This document shows, piece after piece, positions 1-6,989 of a DNA stretch of 64,000 bases. How positions within the stretch are numbered: position 1 is the first letter of the stretch; each line of letters opens with the position of its first letter. The stretch lies in NCBI GenBank assembly GCA_016213625.1, contig JACQZZ010000003.1:1-64000 (forward strand), given 5' to 3'. This DNA is from Actinomycetota bacterium (GTDB lineage Bacteria; Actinomycetota; Acidimicrobiia; Acidimicrobiales; Ilumatobacteraceae). A program made the translations under genes and the position numbers. The notes under the pieces were generated by a model that was given only the letters and a program-made list of their open reading frames with translations, did no database searches and had not been told where the DNA came from.

Positions 1-1092
1 CCACGGCGCGGTGAACACCACGAGCGTGCGCGTGTCGAGGACCGGTACGGCGACCGTGCCCCCGGCGCCGAACTGCGGTGCGGCCATGCCGACGGCGCTG
101 TCGGGTCCTTCTGAGTACGCCGGCAACGCGTCGCCGATGATCGTGTCGAGGGCGATGGTCTCGACGGTCGACGGCGACGACTCGAGCACCGTCGTTGCTG
201 GAACCGAGGTCGTGTCGATCGACTCCGTGATGGGTGAGTCGGCGGGACCGAGTGCCGCGACGAGTCCGTCGAATCGATCCGCCAGCGCAGGCGGCACGTC
301 CATCGTCGCCCACTGGCCATCAGGCATCTGCCAGACGATGTACGCGCCACCACCATCGAGGTCGGCGCGGTAGCCTTTCACCCCGAAACTGGGTATGAGC
401 ACCGTGCGGAGGCCATTTGTGATCAGCGGGGTGAGCTGGCCGCGATAGTCGCCCACCGACACCGTCACGGAGCCCTGATCGTTGGAGTAGGTCTGGCTGA
501 CCAGCCGACCGGTTCCTTCGAGGCCGACGCCCAGCACGGTGACGCCGTCGTCGGGCAGCACGAATGGCAAGCCCGAGCCCGGCACCACCTTCGACGTCAG
601 TTCCTGGACGCGTTCGGCGCTGAAACCGTTCGACGCGAACTGGGGCGAGGGGTCGGTGCCGTTCGTGGTGGTGAGGAGCAGCAGGCCGTGCTCCAACCCG
701 TCGACGGAACCCCATGCCATCACGGTGGCGGGCTCAGGGGGAGGGAAGGAGTCGCAGCACTCCTCGACCGAGATCCCGCCGGGCACGAGGTCCTGCGAGG
801 CGAGCACGGCCCACGCGGCTGGCTGGGCGAGGACAGTGGCCTCGGACACCGGCTCGGTGGTGTTCGGCGCGACCGTGTCGGAAGCACCGGTGTCGTCGCG
901 GTTGGCGAGGTTCACGCCGATCGCGGCGACGGCCCCGATGACCAACACGGTGGCGGCGGCGATGGCGATCCAGCGCCCCGCCGGGTGGTCGGGTCGGGCA
1001 GTGCGCAGCTCGGGGGCGGCGGCCGCGGGGGATGTGGCCGTCACCTCGTCGAGCGCGGTGCGCAGGCGGGCGATCAGTTCGTCGTCGTTCAT
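1..1092 (-). CDS. Membrane-anchored partner of an ECF sigma factor, anti-sigma-like (partial, C-terminus beyond left edge)
   Basis: The frame is open from an ATG at 1092 to the left window edge (364 codons seen), so the C-terminus is missing. A hydrophilic cytoplasmic stretch of about 41 residues (MNDDELIARLRTALDEV...) precedes a single hydrophobic segment at about residues 42-60 (IAIAAATVLVIGAVAAIG). A long Thr/Ser/Pro-rich extracytoplasmic part follows. The start overlaps the stop of the upstream sigma gene (ATGA), so the two are probably translationally coupled. One membrane span next to an ECF sigma gene is typical of an anti-sigma factor. The short cytoplasmic part shows no HxxxCxxC zinc anti-sigma motif, so that role is inferred from context only. 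Confidence 0.6.
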   Translation of the reverse strand, partial: MNDDELIARLRTALDEVTATSPAAAAPELRTARPDHPAGRWIAIAAATVLVIGAVAAIGVNLANRDDTGASDTVAPNTTEPVSEATVLAQPAAWAVLASQDLVPGGISVEECCDSFPPPEPATVMAWGSVDGLEHGLLLLTTTNGTDPSPQFASNGFSAERVQELTSKVVPGSGLPFVLPDDGVTVLGVGLEGTGRLVSQTYSNDQGSVTVSVGDYRGQLTPLITNGLRTVLIPSFGVKGYRADLDGGGAYIVWQMPDGQWATMDVPPALADRFDGLVAALGPADSPITESIDTTSVPATTVLESSPSTVETIALDTIIGDALPAYSEGPDSAVGMAAPQFGAGGTVAVPVLDTRTLVVFTAPW

Positions 1093-1556
1093 TCGGCGAT
1101 CTCCTTCTTCAGTGCGGCGATGCCGCGATGCAGGAGCACGCGCACGCTGGTGGGTGCGCAGTCGAGGGCTTCGGCGATCTGCTCGTCGGTCCAATCGGCC
1201 CAGTACCGAAGGGTGACCGCGGCGCGTTGCTTGTACGGCAGCACCACCAAGGCGTCGAGCATCTCGTGGGTCGGTTCGGTGTAGACGAGCGACTGCCCCG
1301 CCGCGGCCCTGGCTTCGCGGCGAATCGAACGACTGTGCCAGCGATGCCACGATGCCGCACGGTTGACCACCGTCCGGCGGAGGTACGCGGCCGGCTGATC
1401 GACCGTCGCCAACTTCCGGCCGACGGCCATCAGCGCGTCCTGGGCGAGTTCCTCGCCGACCTCGCGGCTGCCCACCAACGCGGTGGCCCACCGAACCGCG
1501 TCGCGATGGTGGGTGCGGTAGAAGCTGTCGAAATCGGCCGGTGGGTGTGAACTCAT
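1089..1556 (-). CDS. ECF-type RNA polymerase sigma factor (SigE-like family)
   Basis: About 155 residues, the usual size of an ECF sigma factor. Region 2 is near the N-terminus (FDSFYRTHHRDAVRWATAL, then EELAQDALMAV). Region 4 forms the C-terminal third, with a helix-turn-helix of the form LPYKQRAAVTLRYW ... DEQIAEALDCAPTSVRVLLHR. The protein should direct RNA polymerase to a small set of promoters. I chose the ATG at 1556 (MSSHPP) because an AGGA box lies just upstream. An in-frame start at 1592 would add 12 residues. Its stop overlaps the start of the membrane protein gene, the usual sigma/anti-sigma arrangement. The target promoters cannot be read from this window. Confidence 0.9.
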   Translation of the reverse strand: MSSHPPADFDSFYRTHHRDAVRWATALVGSREVGEELAQDALMAVGRKLATVDQPAAYLRRTVVNRAASWHRWHSRSIRREARAAAGQSLVYTEPTHEMLDALVVLPYKQRAAVTLRYWADWTDEQIAEALDCAPTSVRVLLHRGIAALKKEIAE

Positions 1557-1625
1557 GGTCCTCGCCTGCAGCCCCAGTGTGTCTGCCTGCATACCCGTCT
1601 GACCCCGCCGACGGGCGAATGTGTT

Positions 1626-3380
1626 TCAACCGTCGGTGAGGTCGGGGCAGGAATCCAGCTGCAGTTCGCAGACCTTCTCGGTCGCCAACGCTTCCAGCTC
1701 GGCGTCGTCGGTCTTCTTTGCCAGCGACAGCATCAGTGGCCACGCACTGGGACTCCAGGGCTGCAGTGCGATCGCCCGATCCAGCGCGTCGCGAGCACCT
1801 TCGTAGTCCTGGAACGCCAGTCGGGTGCCGGCGAGCTTGCTCCACCAGTACGGGCGGTCGGGTTCGCGAAGCGCTGGCTCTGCGGCCCACTTCACCAGGT
1901 GGCTGCGATCCGCGCCGTCGTAGAAGTACGCATTGGCCCACCCCTGCGCCACCAGGTCGGCGACCACGGCATCGTTGCCGAAAGGCCGTGCGGCGTTCTC
2001 GATTGCGACCGCGTCGCCGTCGCGGATCGCGGCGTCGAGCCGCAGGTCGATGAACGCGTACGCGCACGCGGCCAGAAGACCCACTCCGACTGCGAGCGCC
2101 TGGGTCACGCGCATCACCGAACTCCGCGTCGAGACGCGCGACGCCGTGCGAACAGGGCCGGCGGCACCGAGGCACAGCAACGCAACGGGAGCAGTCGACA
2201 CTGACATCGGCTGCATGGTCCATGTGATCGCGATCGCGATGAAGGCCGCGAGGAGCGGGCCTCGTGCGGTGCGAAGGGCGAACCAAGCGAATGCTGCCAG
2301 GAGCACGACGCCGACGATCCCGGTGATCACGAGATACTCGATGGCGACATTGTGCGCGTCGAACCAGGCGAGATGACGGTCGTCGCTGCCCACGCTCACG
2401 ATGAAGTCCGCGGTGAATCGTCCTTGCACCGCTGGGCGGAAGCCCCCCGGGCCGTGGCCGAGAATCGGACGATCCAGAAACGACTGGAGCCCGAAGCGCC
2501 ACACATCGCTGCGTCCCGCCTGACGATGCGTGAGACGAGACGTGGATGCCGAACCCCCCGAGCGATCGATTGCCATCGCGATCGCGAACCCGATCGCCGT
2601 GGCACCCAGCATCGCGACCACGCGGAACGAGCGACGGATGACGAGCAGGCCCAGCAACACCACGGCGATGCCGATCAAGGCGACCCTCGTGCCCGACAGG
2701 TTGGCCGCGGCCGCGAACAGGGCAGTGGGGATCAGCCAGAGCCACCAGCGACGGCCTGTCCCGGCGGTTCCGAGGGTGCTGCTCAGCGCCACCCCGGCCG
2801 CCATGAGCGCGCCGAGTTGCACCGGGTTGGCGGTGAGCCCGATCGCTCGGGTGCCTTCGGGAATGCCGAACTCGGAGCCCGACGATTCGGTCCCCACTGC
2901 GACCTGGAGGATGGCGACGACCGCATTGACTCCCAGTCCGATCAACAGCGCGTACGGGAGCAGGCGGCGACCATTGGAGGACAGCCGGCCTCCGATTGCC
3001 CACCACCCGACGAATGCGGTGACCAAGAGCGCGCTCTCCTCCTTCCCCAACTGACCGAAGAGAGAGATGCGAACGTGGTCGCTCAGAAGGCTGCTGACAA
3101 CGGCGACGCAGATCAGGGCCACGCCGGCGATCGCCGCCCGATCGCGCTCGATCGCCAGGAAGCCAATGGCCACCAGGCCCCACGGCAGGAACCCCAGCAA
3201 GATGGCGAATCGCGCCGAGAACGGTGCCGAGACGAACACCGGGGCGAAGGCGATGCACAGCAGCACGGCGCCCGCGATCACCACCAGGTCGCGTGTGGGC
3301 GCGATCGAACCGAGGCGTTGCGTGGCCGTTCCGGTGTCGTCGTCGCCGGTGGGACCATGCTCTGCGTCGGTCTCGAGCAC
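1626..3380 (-). CDS. O-antigen ligase/polymerase-type (Wzy_C) polytopic membrane protein
   Basis: 584 residues with a GTG start at 3380. About ten to twelve hydrophobic segments fill residues 30-445, with a large extracytoplasmic loop holding the Wzy_C-like part (SRLTHRQAGRSDVWRFGLQ, then ILGHGPGGFRPAV). The last ~140 residues are soluble and contain TPR-like helices (ARDALDRAIALQPWSPSAW). The family polymerises or transfers lipid-linked glycans on the outer face of the membrane. Members next to pilin loci can act as pilin O-oligosaccharyltransferases, and a pilus locus starts 2 kb away, but specificity cannot be deduced from sequence. The gene stands alone between the sigma operon and mce. 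Confidence 0.75.
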   Translation of the reverse strand: MLETDAEHGPTGDDDTGTATQRLGSIAPTRDLVVIAGAVLLCIAFAPVFVSAPFSARFAILLGFLPWGLVAIGFLAIERDRAAIAGVALICVAVVSSLLSDHVRISLFGQLGKEESALLVTAFVGWWAIGGRLSSNGRRLLPYALLIGLGVNAVVAILQVAVGTESSGSEFGIPEGTRAIGLTANPVQLGALMAAGVALSSTLGTAGTGRRWWLWLIPTALFAAAANLSGTRVALIGIAVVLLGLLVIRRSFRVVAMLGATAIGFAIAMAIDRSGGSASTSRLTHRQAGRSDVWRFGLQSFLDRPILGHGPGGFRPAVQGRFTADFIVSVGSDDRHLAWFDAHNVAIEYLVITGIVGVVLLAAFAWFALRTARGPLLAAFIAIAITWTMQPMSVSTAPVALLCLGAAGPVRTASRVSTRSSVMRVTQALAVGVGLLAACAYAFIDLRLDAAIRDGDAVAIENAARPFGNDAVVADLVAQGWANAYFYDGADRSHLVKWAAEPALREPDRPYWWSKLAGTRLAFQDYEGARDALDRAIALQPWSPSAWPLMLSLAKKTDDAELEALATEKVCELQLDSCPDLTDG

Positions 3381-3466
3381 GCGAGCGACCGTACCAGTCG
3401 GTGCCGAACGGGACCGGGGATGCGGACGGTTGGCTCCGGCGCATGTCGCGGTGCGACGATGGGGCC

Positions 3467-3883
3467 ATGCTGCTCACCGAAATCGACCACGTGGCCATCG
3501 CCGTGAAGGACCTCGAAGCCGCCATCGAGTACTACGCCAAGGCGTTCGGCGCCACCGTCGACCACCGTGAAGTGGTGGAGAGCGACGGAGTGGAGGAGGC
3601 GCTGTTGAAGGTGGCCGAGAGCTATGTGCAGTTGCTCACCCCCACTCGCGACGACAGCCCCGTGGCCAAGGCCATCGAGAAGCGGGGCGAGGGTTTGCAT
3701 CACATCGGCTATCGCGTCGCCGACTGCCAGGTGGCGCTCGACAGCATGCTCGCCGCCGGTGCCACCGCCATCGACAAGGCCCCGCGTCCCGGCAGCCGTG
3801 GCACCACCGTGGCGTTCATCCACCCCAAGGGCAGCTTCGGCACGCTCATCGAGCTGGTGCAGGAGAACCCGGCCGCCCACTGA
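3467..3883 (+). CDS. mce: Methylmalonyl-CoA epimerase
   Basis: 138 residues of the VOC superfamily, the normal length for this enzyme. It interconverts (2R)- and (2S)-methylmalonyl-CoA. Family metal ligands are visible: His8 in IDHVAIAV, a second His in GLHHIGYRV, and the C-terminal Glu in LIELVQ. PKGSFGTLIEL near the end is characteristic of epimerases. The ATG at 3467 is preceded by GGGG and places the first VOC beta-strand at the N-terminus. The longer upstream frame crosses the divergent gene and is not conserved-looking. Functionally it pairs with the ethylmalonyl-CoA mutase at 50564-52513. Confidence 0.9.
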   Translation: MLLTEIDHVAIAVKDLEAAIEYYAKAFGATVDHREVVESDGVEEALLKVAESYVQLLTPTRDDSPVAKAIEKRGEGLHHIGYRVADCQVALDSMLAAGATAIDKAPRPGSRGTTVAFIHPKGSFGTLIELVQENPAAH

Positions 3884-3900
3884 CCGCTCAGTCGACGTTG

Positions 3901-4036
3901 CGAGTGGGTCGCGGCCGGTCGGAGTGGGTCCGGGTCATCCGAGTGGGTACTCGCACCCAGGGTGCGAGTACCCACTCGCATGGACAGCAGACACTCGGAC
4001 GGCGGGCTGGCACTCGGACCGGCGTCGACCCACTCG
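3901..4036. repeat. Long imperfect nested palindrome between convergent genes
   Basis: The core is a perfect 19-bp inverted repeat (3940-3958 with 3960-3978, one base between) beginning CGAGTGGGTACTCG. Around it lie outer arms 3901-3926 and 4011-4036 that match as inverted repeats at about 23 of 26 positions. The octamer GAGTGGGT occurs three times on the left and its complement twice on the right. The element fills the gap between the 3' ends of mce and the rRNA methyltransferase. It may work as a two-way terminator, but there is no T-tract and the nested design resembles a REPIN-type repeat pair. Confidence 0.75.
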
Positions 4037-4048
4037 AACCTTTGGCGG

Positions 4049-5239
4049 TCAGTCGGCGACGAGGACGAGGCCCTTCAGGTACTCGGCCTCCGGGAACGCC
4101 AGCGGCACCGGGTGATCGCTGGGCTGGTGCAGCCGATCGACGATGCGTACGGTGCGCTTGGCGTCGAGCGCCGCACCGGCGACCACCTTCTGGAACAGGT
4201 CCATCCCCATCGCGCCGCTGCACGACCACGTCATCAGCATCCCGCCCGGCGCGAGCAGCTTGACGGCCAACAGGTTGAGGTCCTTGTACGCCCGTGACGC
4301 CTTCTCCAGCTGACCTTCGGTGTTGGCCAACTTCGGAGGGTCGAGGCAGATCAGGTCGTACTGCTTCGCCCGGTCGCGCAGGCCGCGGAGCACCGTGAAT
4401 GCGTCGCCCTCGGTCAACTCGCCGATGTCGACGCCGTTCAGCGCGGCGTTGCGCGCGGCGACCTCCAGTGCAGGGCCGGACGAGTCGATCGACGTGACGC
4501 TCGCTGCGCCCCGGGCCGCGGCGATGACGCTGAACGCGCCCGTGTAGGAGAACACGTTCAGCACTCGACGGTCGGTGGCCACCGCTTCGACAGCTCGGCG
4601 GGCGTCGCGCTGATCGAGGTAGAAGCCCGTTTTGTGTCCGCCGGTCACGTCGACCGCGAAGCGGAACCCGGCTTCGTGAGCGACCAGGTCGGGGTTCGGT
4701 TCGGCGCCCCGCAAGAGCCCCACGCGCGGCAGCAGTCCCTCGCGGTCGCGTACGTCGGCGTCGCTCCGCTCGTACACGCACGCCACGCCCGGCAGTTCGA
4801 ACAGCGCGTCGGCCATCACCTCGCGCCAGGCGTCGGCGCCGGCGGTGGTGAACTGGCAGACGATGGTGTCGCCGTACCGATCGGCCACCAGTCCCGGCAC
4901 GCCGTCGGCCTCGCTGAACACCAGGCGGGCGGAGTCGGTGTCGCCGGCCAACAATGCGGCGCGCCTGCCCGCGGCCGAGGTGATGGCTGCCGCGACGAAC
5001 GCGTCGTCGACCACGCGCTCGGCGTCGAACGTCCACATCCGAGCGCGGATCTGCGACTCGGGGCTGTACGCACCGAGGCCGAACGGCGTGCCGTCGTTGG
5101 CGCGCACCACGACGGTCTGCCCGGGAACCGGCGAGCCATCCACCTTGGCGACGGCACCGCTGAACACCCACGGGTGCAGGCGCTTGAGCGAACGCTCGCG
5201 GTTCGGGCGCAGCCAGAGTGATGGGATCGACGGACTCAC
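4049..5239 (-). CDS. Class I SAM-dependent rRNA methyltransferase, RlmI-like (PUA + methyltransferase)
   Basis: 396 residues, the same length as E. coli RlmI, which methylates C5 of a 23S rRNA cytosine. The N-terminal PUA-like part begins LWLRPNRERSLKRLHPWVFSGAV. The central and C-terminal Rossmann domain has HKTGFYLDQRDARRAV, the SAM-binding VLNVFSYTGAFSV, then DLICLDPPKLA. The catalytic-type Cys lies in MTWSCSGAM. I chose the GTG at 5239, preceded by a GGTGG box and 22 bases after the stop of the upstream gene. The longer frame overlaps that gene. Exact target base not provable here. Confidence 0.85.
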   Translation of the reverse strand: MSPSIPSLWLRPNRERSLKRLHPWVFSGAVAKVDGSPVPGQTVVVRANDGTPFGLGAYSPESQIRARMWTFDAERVVDDAFVAAAITSAAGRRAALLAGDTDSARLVFSEADGVPGLVADRYGDTIVCQFTTAGADAWREVMADALFELPGVACVYERSDADVRDREGLLPRVGLLRGAEPNPDLVAHEAGFRFAVDVTGGHKTGFYLDQRDARRAVEAVATDRRVLNVFSYTGAFSVIAAARGAASVTSIDSSGPALEVAARNAALNGVDIGELTEGDAFTVLRGLRDRAKQYDLICLDPPKLANTEGQLEKASRAYKDLNLLAVKLLAPGGMLMTWSCSGAMGMDLFQKVVAGAALDAKRTVRIVDRLHQPSDHPVPLAFPEAEYLKGLVLVAD

Positions 5240-5261
5240 GCCCGCCACCGTAACGAGCGGA

Positions 5262-5786
5262 TCAGCGCAGCGAGAGTTCCGACGAGCTGCCGCTGCTGAC
5301 CAGCCAGCCGTCGCCCTGCATCTGACGCTCGAGCAACTCGTCGACCTGGTGACGCAACATGATGTTGTCGCGCACGCACGACTCCAGTGCGCCGACCATG
5401 GCATTCATGCGGTCTTCCATCGCGGCGAGGCGTGACGCCGCATCGAGTGCGAGCGACGTGCTGGGCAGGCTGGGCCGAGCCTCGACACCGTCCATGCGGT
5501 TGGTGAGCTCGGTGCGCAGGCGATCGATGAGGCCGATGATGGTGGCCTGGGTGCGGTCGAGGTCGGCGCGAGCTTCGGCGCGTGCGGTGTCCACTCCCTG
5601 CTGGGCGAGGGTGGCGTACGCGGCCGTGGCGGTGTACTGCGCCAGCACCTGCTGCTCCACCTTCACCATGCGGTCGCGCAGTTCCACGGCGACCGAGGTG
5701 GCACTCTCACTGGACTCGGGGTCGAGGAACGGCTTCGTGAGCTCGTCCTGCTGATCCATCCAGTTCTTCTCCGACTTGCGCAACAT
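5262..5786 (-). CDS. Coiled-coil protein of unknown function next to the pilus locus
   Basis: 174 residues from the ATG at 5786, which has GAGG seven bases upstream. An in-frame start at 5879 would add 31 residues of doubtful character. The protein is soluble and largely helical, with heptad-like stretches (VAVELRDRMVKVEQQVLAQY; LAAMEDRMNAMVGALES) and no catalytic motif I recognise. It ends in a Ser-rich tail (SSGSSSELSLR). It is divergent from the major pilin gene, and a second, longer coiled-coil protein with a Ser-rich end sits at the other end of the pilus locus (19043-20299). A structural or regulatory role in pilus assembly is a guess from position. Confidence 0.65.
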   Translation of the reverse strand: MLRKSEKNWMDQQDELTKPFLDPESSESATSVAVELRDRMVKVEQQVLAQYTATAAYATLAQQGVDTARAEARADLDRTQATIIGLIDRLRTELTNRMDGVEARPSLPSTSLALDAASRLAAMEDRMNAMVGALESCVRDNIMLRHQVDELLERQMQGDGWLVSSGSSSELSLR

Positions 5787-6000
5787 CTTGCCCGCCTCTT
5801 TCCACGGCCTGCCCGAGGGCCACTTGACAACTGTCCATACATCGGCGGCGCGCGGCGTGGCCTTGAGCTTGAAGATCACTTGAAAAAGAAACTTCTCAAG
5901 TCGCCGTCAGATCCACCCGAAACCTTTGTTGCGATCGTGCCAACCGAACGGATGGAACGACGTTGTCAATGGGACACACGTAAGCGGGAGGAACCCAACT
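5787..6000. promoter_or_regulatory. Divergent intergenic region upstream of the major pilin gene
   Basis: This 214-bp gap separates the minus-strand coiled-coil gene from the plus-strand pilin gene and must hold the promoters of both. It is less GC-rich than its surroundings around 5875-5905. It contains an inverted repeat, ACTTGA (5879-5884) paired with TCAAGT (5897-5902), a possible operator. A good ribosome-binding site (GGGAGGAA) lies at about 5988-5995, upstream of the pilin ATG. I could not identify a convincing -35/-10 pair. Confidence 0.45.
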
Positions 6001-6318
6001 ATGGATACCAACACTCAGAAGAAGGACCGGGGCTTCACCCTCGTCGAACTTCTCATCGTCATCGTCATCCTCGGCATTCTTGCCACTGTCACCGTGTTCG
6101 CCGTCCGCGGCATCACCGACAAGGGCCAGGAGAACAGCTGCGCCGTGGAGAAGCGGGCCATCGAGACCGCGTTCGAGGCGTACTTCGCCGACACCGGTGC
6201 CGACGCTGCCAGCCTGGCCGACCTCACCCCCGGCTACCTGAAGGACAACCCTTCCGCTCGCTGGACCTTCACCGCTGGCTCGCCCCCGAGCATCGTCGGT
6301 GCGGGCGACTGCGTCTGA
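6001..6318 (+). CDS. pilA: Type IV major pilin-like prepilin
   Basis: 105 residues. The class III prepilin signal is textbook: an 11-residue positively charged leader (MDTNTQKKDRG), cleavage before Phe12, and Glu at +5 in FTLVELLIVIVILGILATV. The hydrophobic N-terminal helix then leads into a small globular domain. Cys47 and Cys104 could form the C-terminal disulphide loop typical of pilins. The ATG has GGGAGGAA upstream. A strong hairpin with a T-rich tail follows the gene (6347-6383), so it is probably expressed at higher level than the minor pilins, as expected for the main fibre subunit. Processing would be by the peptidase at 14082. Confidence 0.92.
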   Translation: MDTNTQKKDRGFTLVELLIVIVILGILATVTVFAVRGITDKGQENSCAVEKRAIETAFEAYFADTGADAASLADLTPGYLKDNPSARWTFTAGSPPSIVGAGDCV

Positions 6319-6346
6319 TTCTCTGACGAGATCACATTGACCGAAT

Positions 6347-6383
6347 GGGGTCGGGACTCAGGTCCCGGCCCCTTCGGCGTTTT
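6347..6383 (+). terminator. Hairpin terminator after the major pilin gene
   Basis: An 11-bp stem GGGGTCGGGAC (6347-6357) with GTCCCGGCCCC (6362-6372), one G-T pair and a TCAG loop, followed by TTCGGCGTTTT. It lies 29 bases after the pilin stop and before the minor pilin genes. It could attenuate rather than fully stop transcription into them. Confidence 0.75.
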
Positions 6384-6509
6384 CCGGTTGCACACGCACG
6401 GTGAGATGCACCACCGAGTCAGGTGCGAGGACCGACACAGAAAGATTCCAGTGGAGTTCGATCATCGATCTGCCGATGAACGAGATGGACAATCACAGCG
6501 GGAGCGGGC

Positions 6510-6989
6510 ATGGGCCTCAGGCTTGAACCACAACAGATCGAGGAACCGGCCGACGCGTCTCGTCGCGACGCCGGCTACAGCCTCACCGAGGTCGTCGTCG
6601 CCGTGTTGCTGATGTCGATCGCGGTGGTGCCGATCATCCTCGCGGCGGGCGTCAGCGTGCGCACCAGCTCGCAGTCACGCACCCTCGCCCGTGTGGAGAC
6701 GGTGTTGGCCAACGCCGCCGACCGCGTGAACCGCGCCCCCGAGGGGTGCGACTACAAGGTCTACGTCGAGGCCGCGGCGCTGGCAGAGGGTTGGAACCCG
6801 ACCCAGGCGACGCTCTCGTACAAGTACTACACACCGGCCGCGACTGCGGCCACCGAGGGAACGTGGACCGCGGGCGCTTGCCCCGGCGGTGTGCGGACCG
6901 ACGGTCTCGTGCAGATGGTCACCATCACGGTGGCCGGCCCCGATGGCAAGACCCTTCGATCGATCCAGGTGGTGAAGAGTGATGTCTGA
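6510..6989 (+). CDS. Minor prepilin, PilV/GspI-like
   Basis: 159 residues. The leader of 22 residues ends in DAG, followed by YSLTEVVVAVLLMSIAVVPI, a class III prepilin signal with Glu at +5 and a long hydrophobic helix. The ATG at 6510 has GGGAG nine bases upstream. The remainder is a small domain with a Cys pair (GCDYKVY, GACPGG). The stop overlaps the next gene by eight bases, so the three minor pilin genes look translationally coupled. Minor pilins of this type prime pilus assembly at the tip. The upstream gap 6319-6509 holds the terminator hairpin and otherwise nothing I recognise. Confidence 0.85.
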   Translation: MGLRLEPQQIEEPADASRRDAGYSLTEVVVAVLLMSIAVVPIILAAGVSVRTSSQSRTLARVETVLANAADRVNRAPEGCDYKVYVEAAALAEGWNPTQATLSYKYYTPAATAATEGTWTAGACPGGVRTDGLVQMVTITVAGPDGKTLRSIQVVKSDV

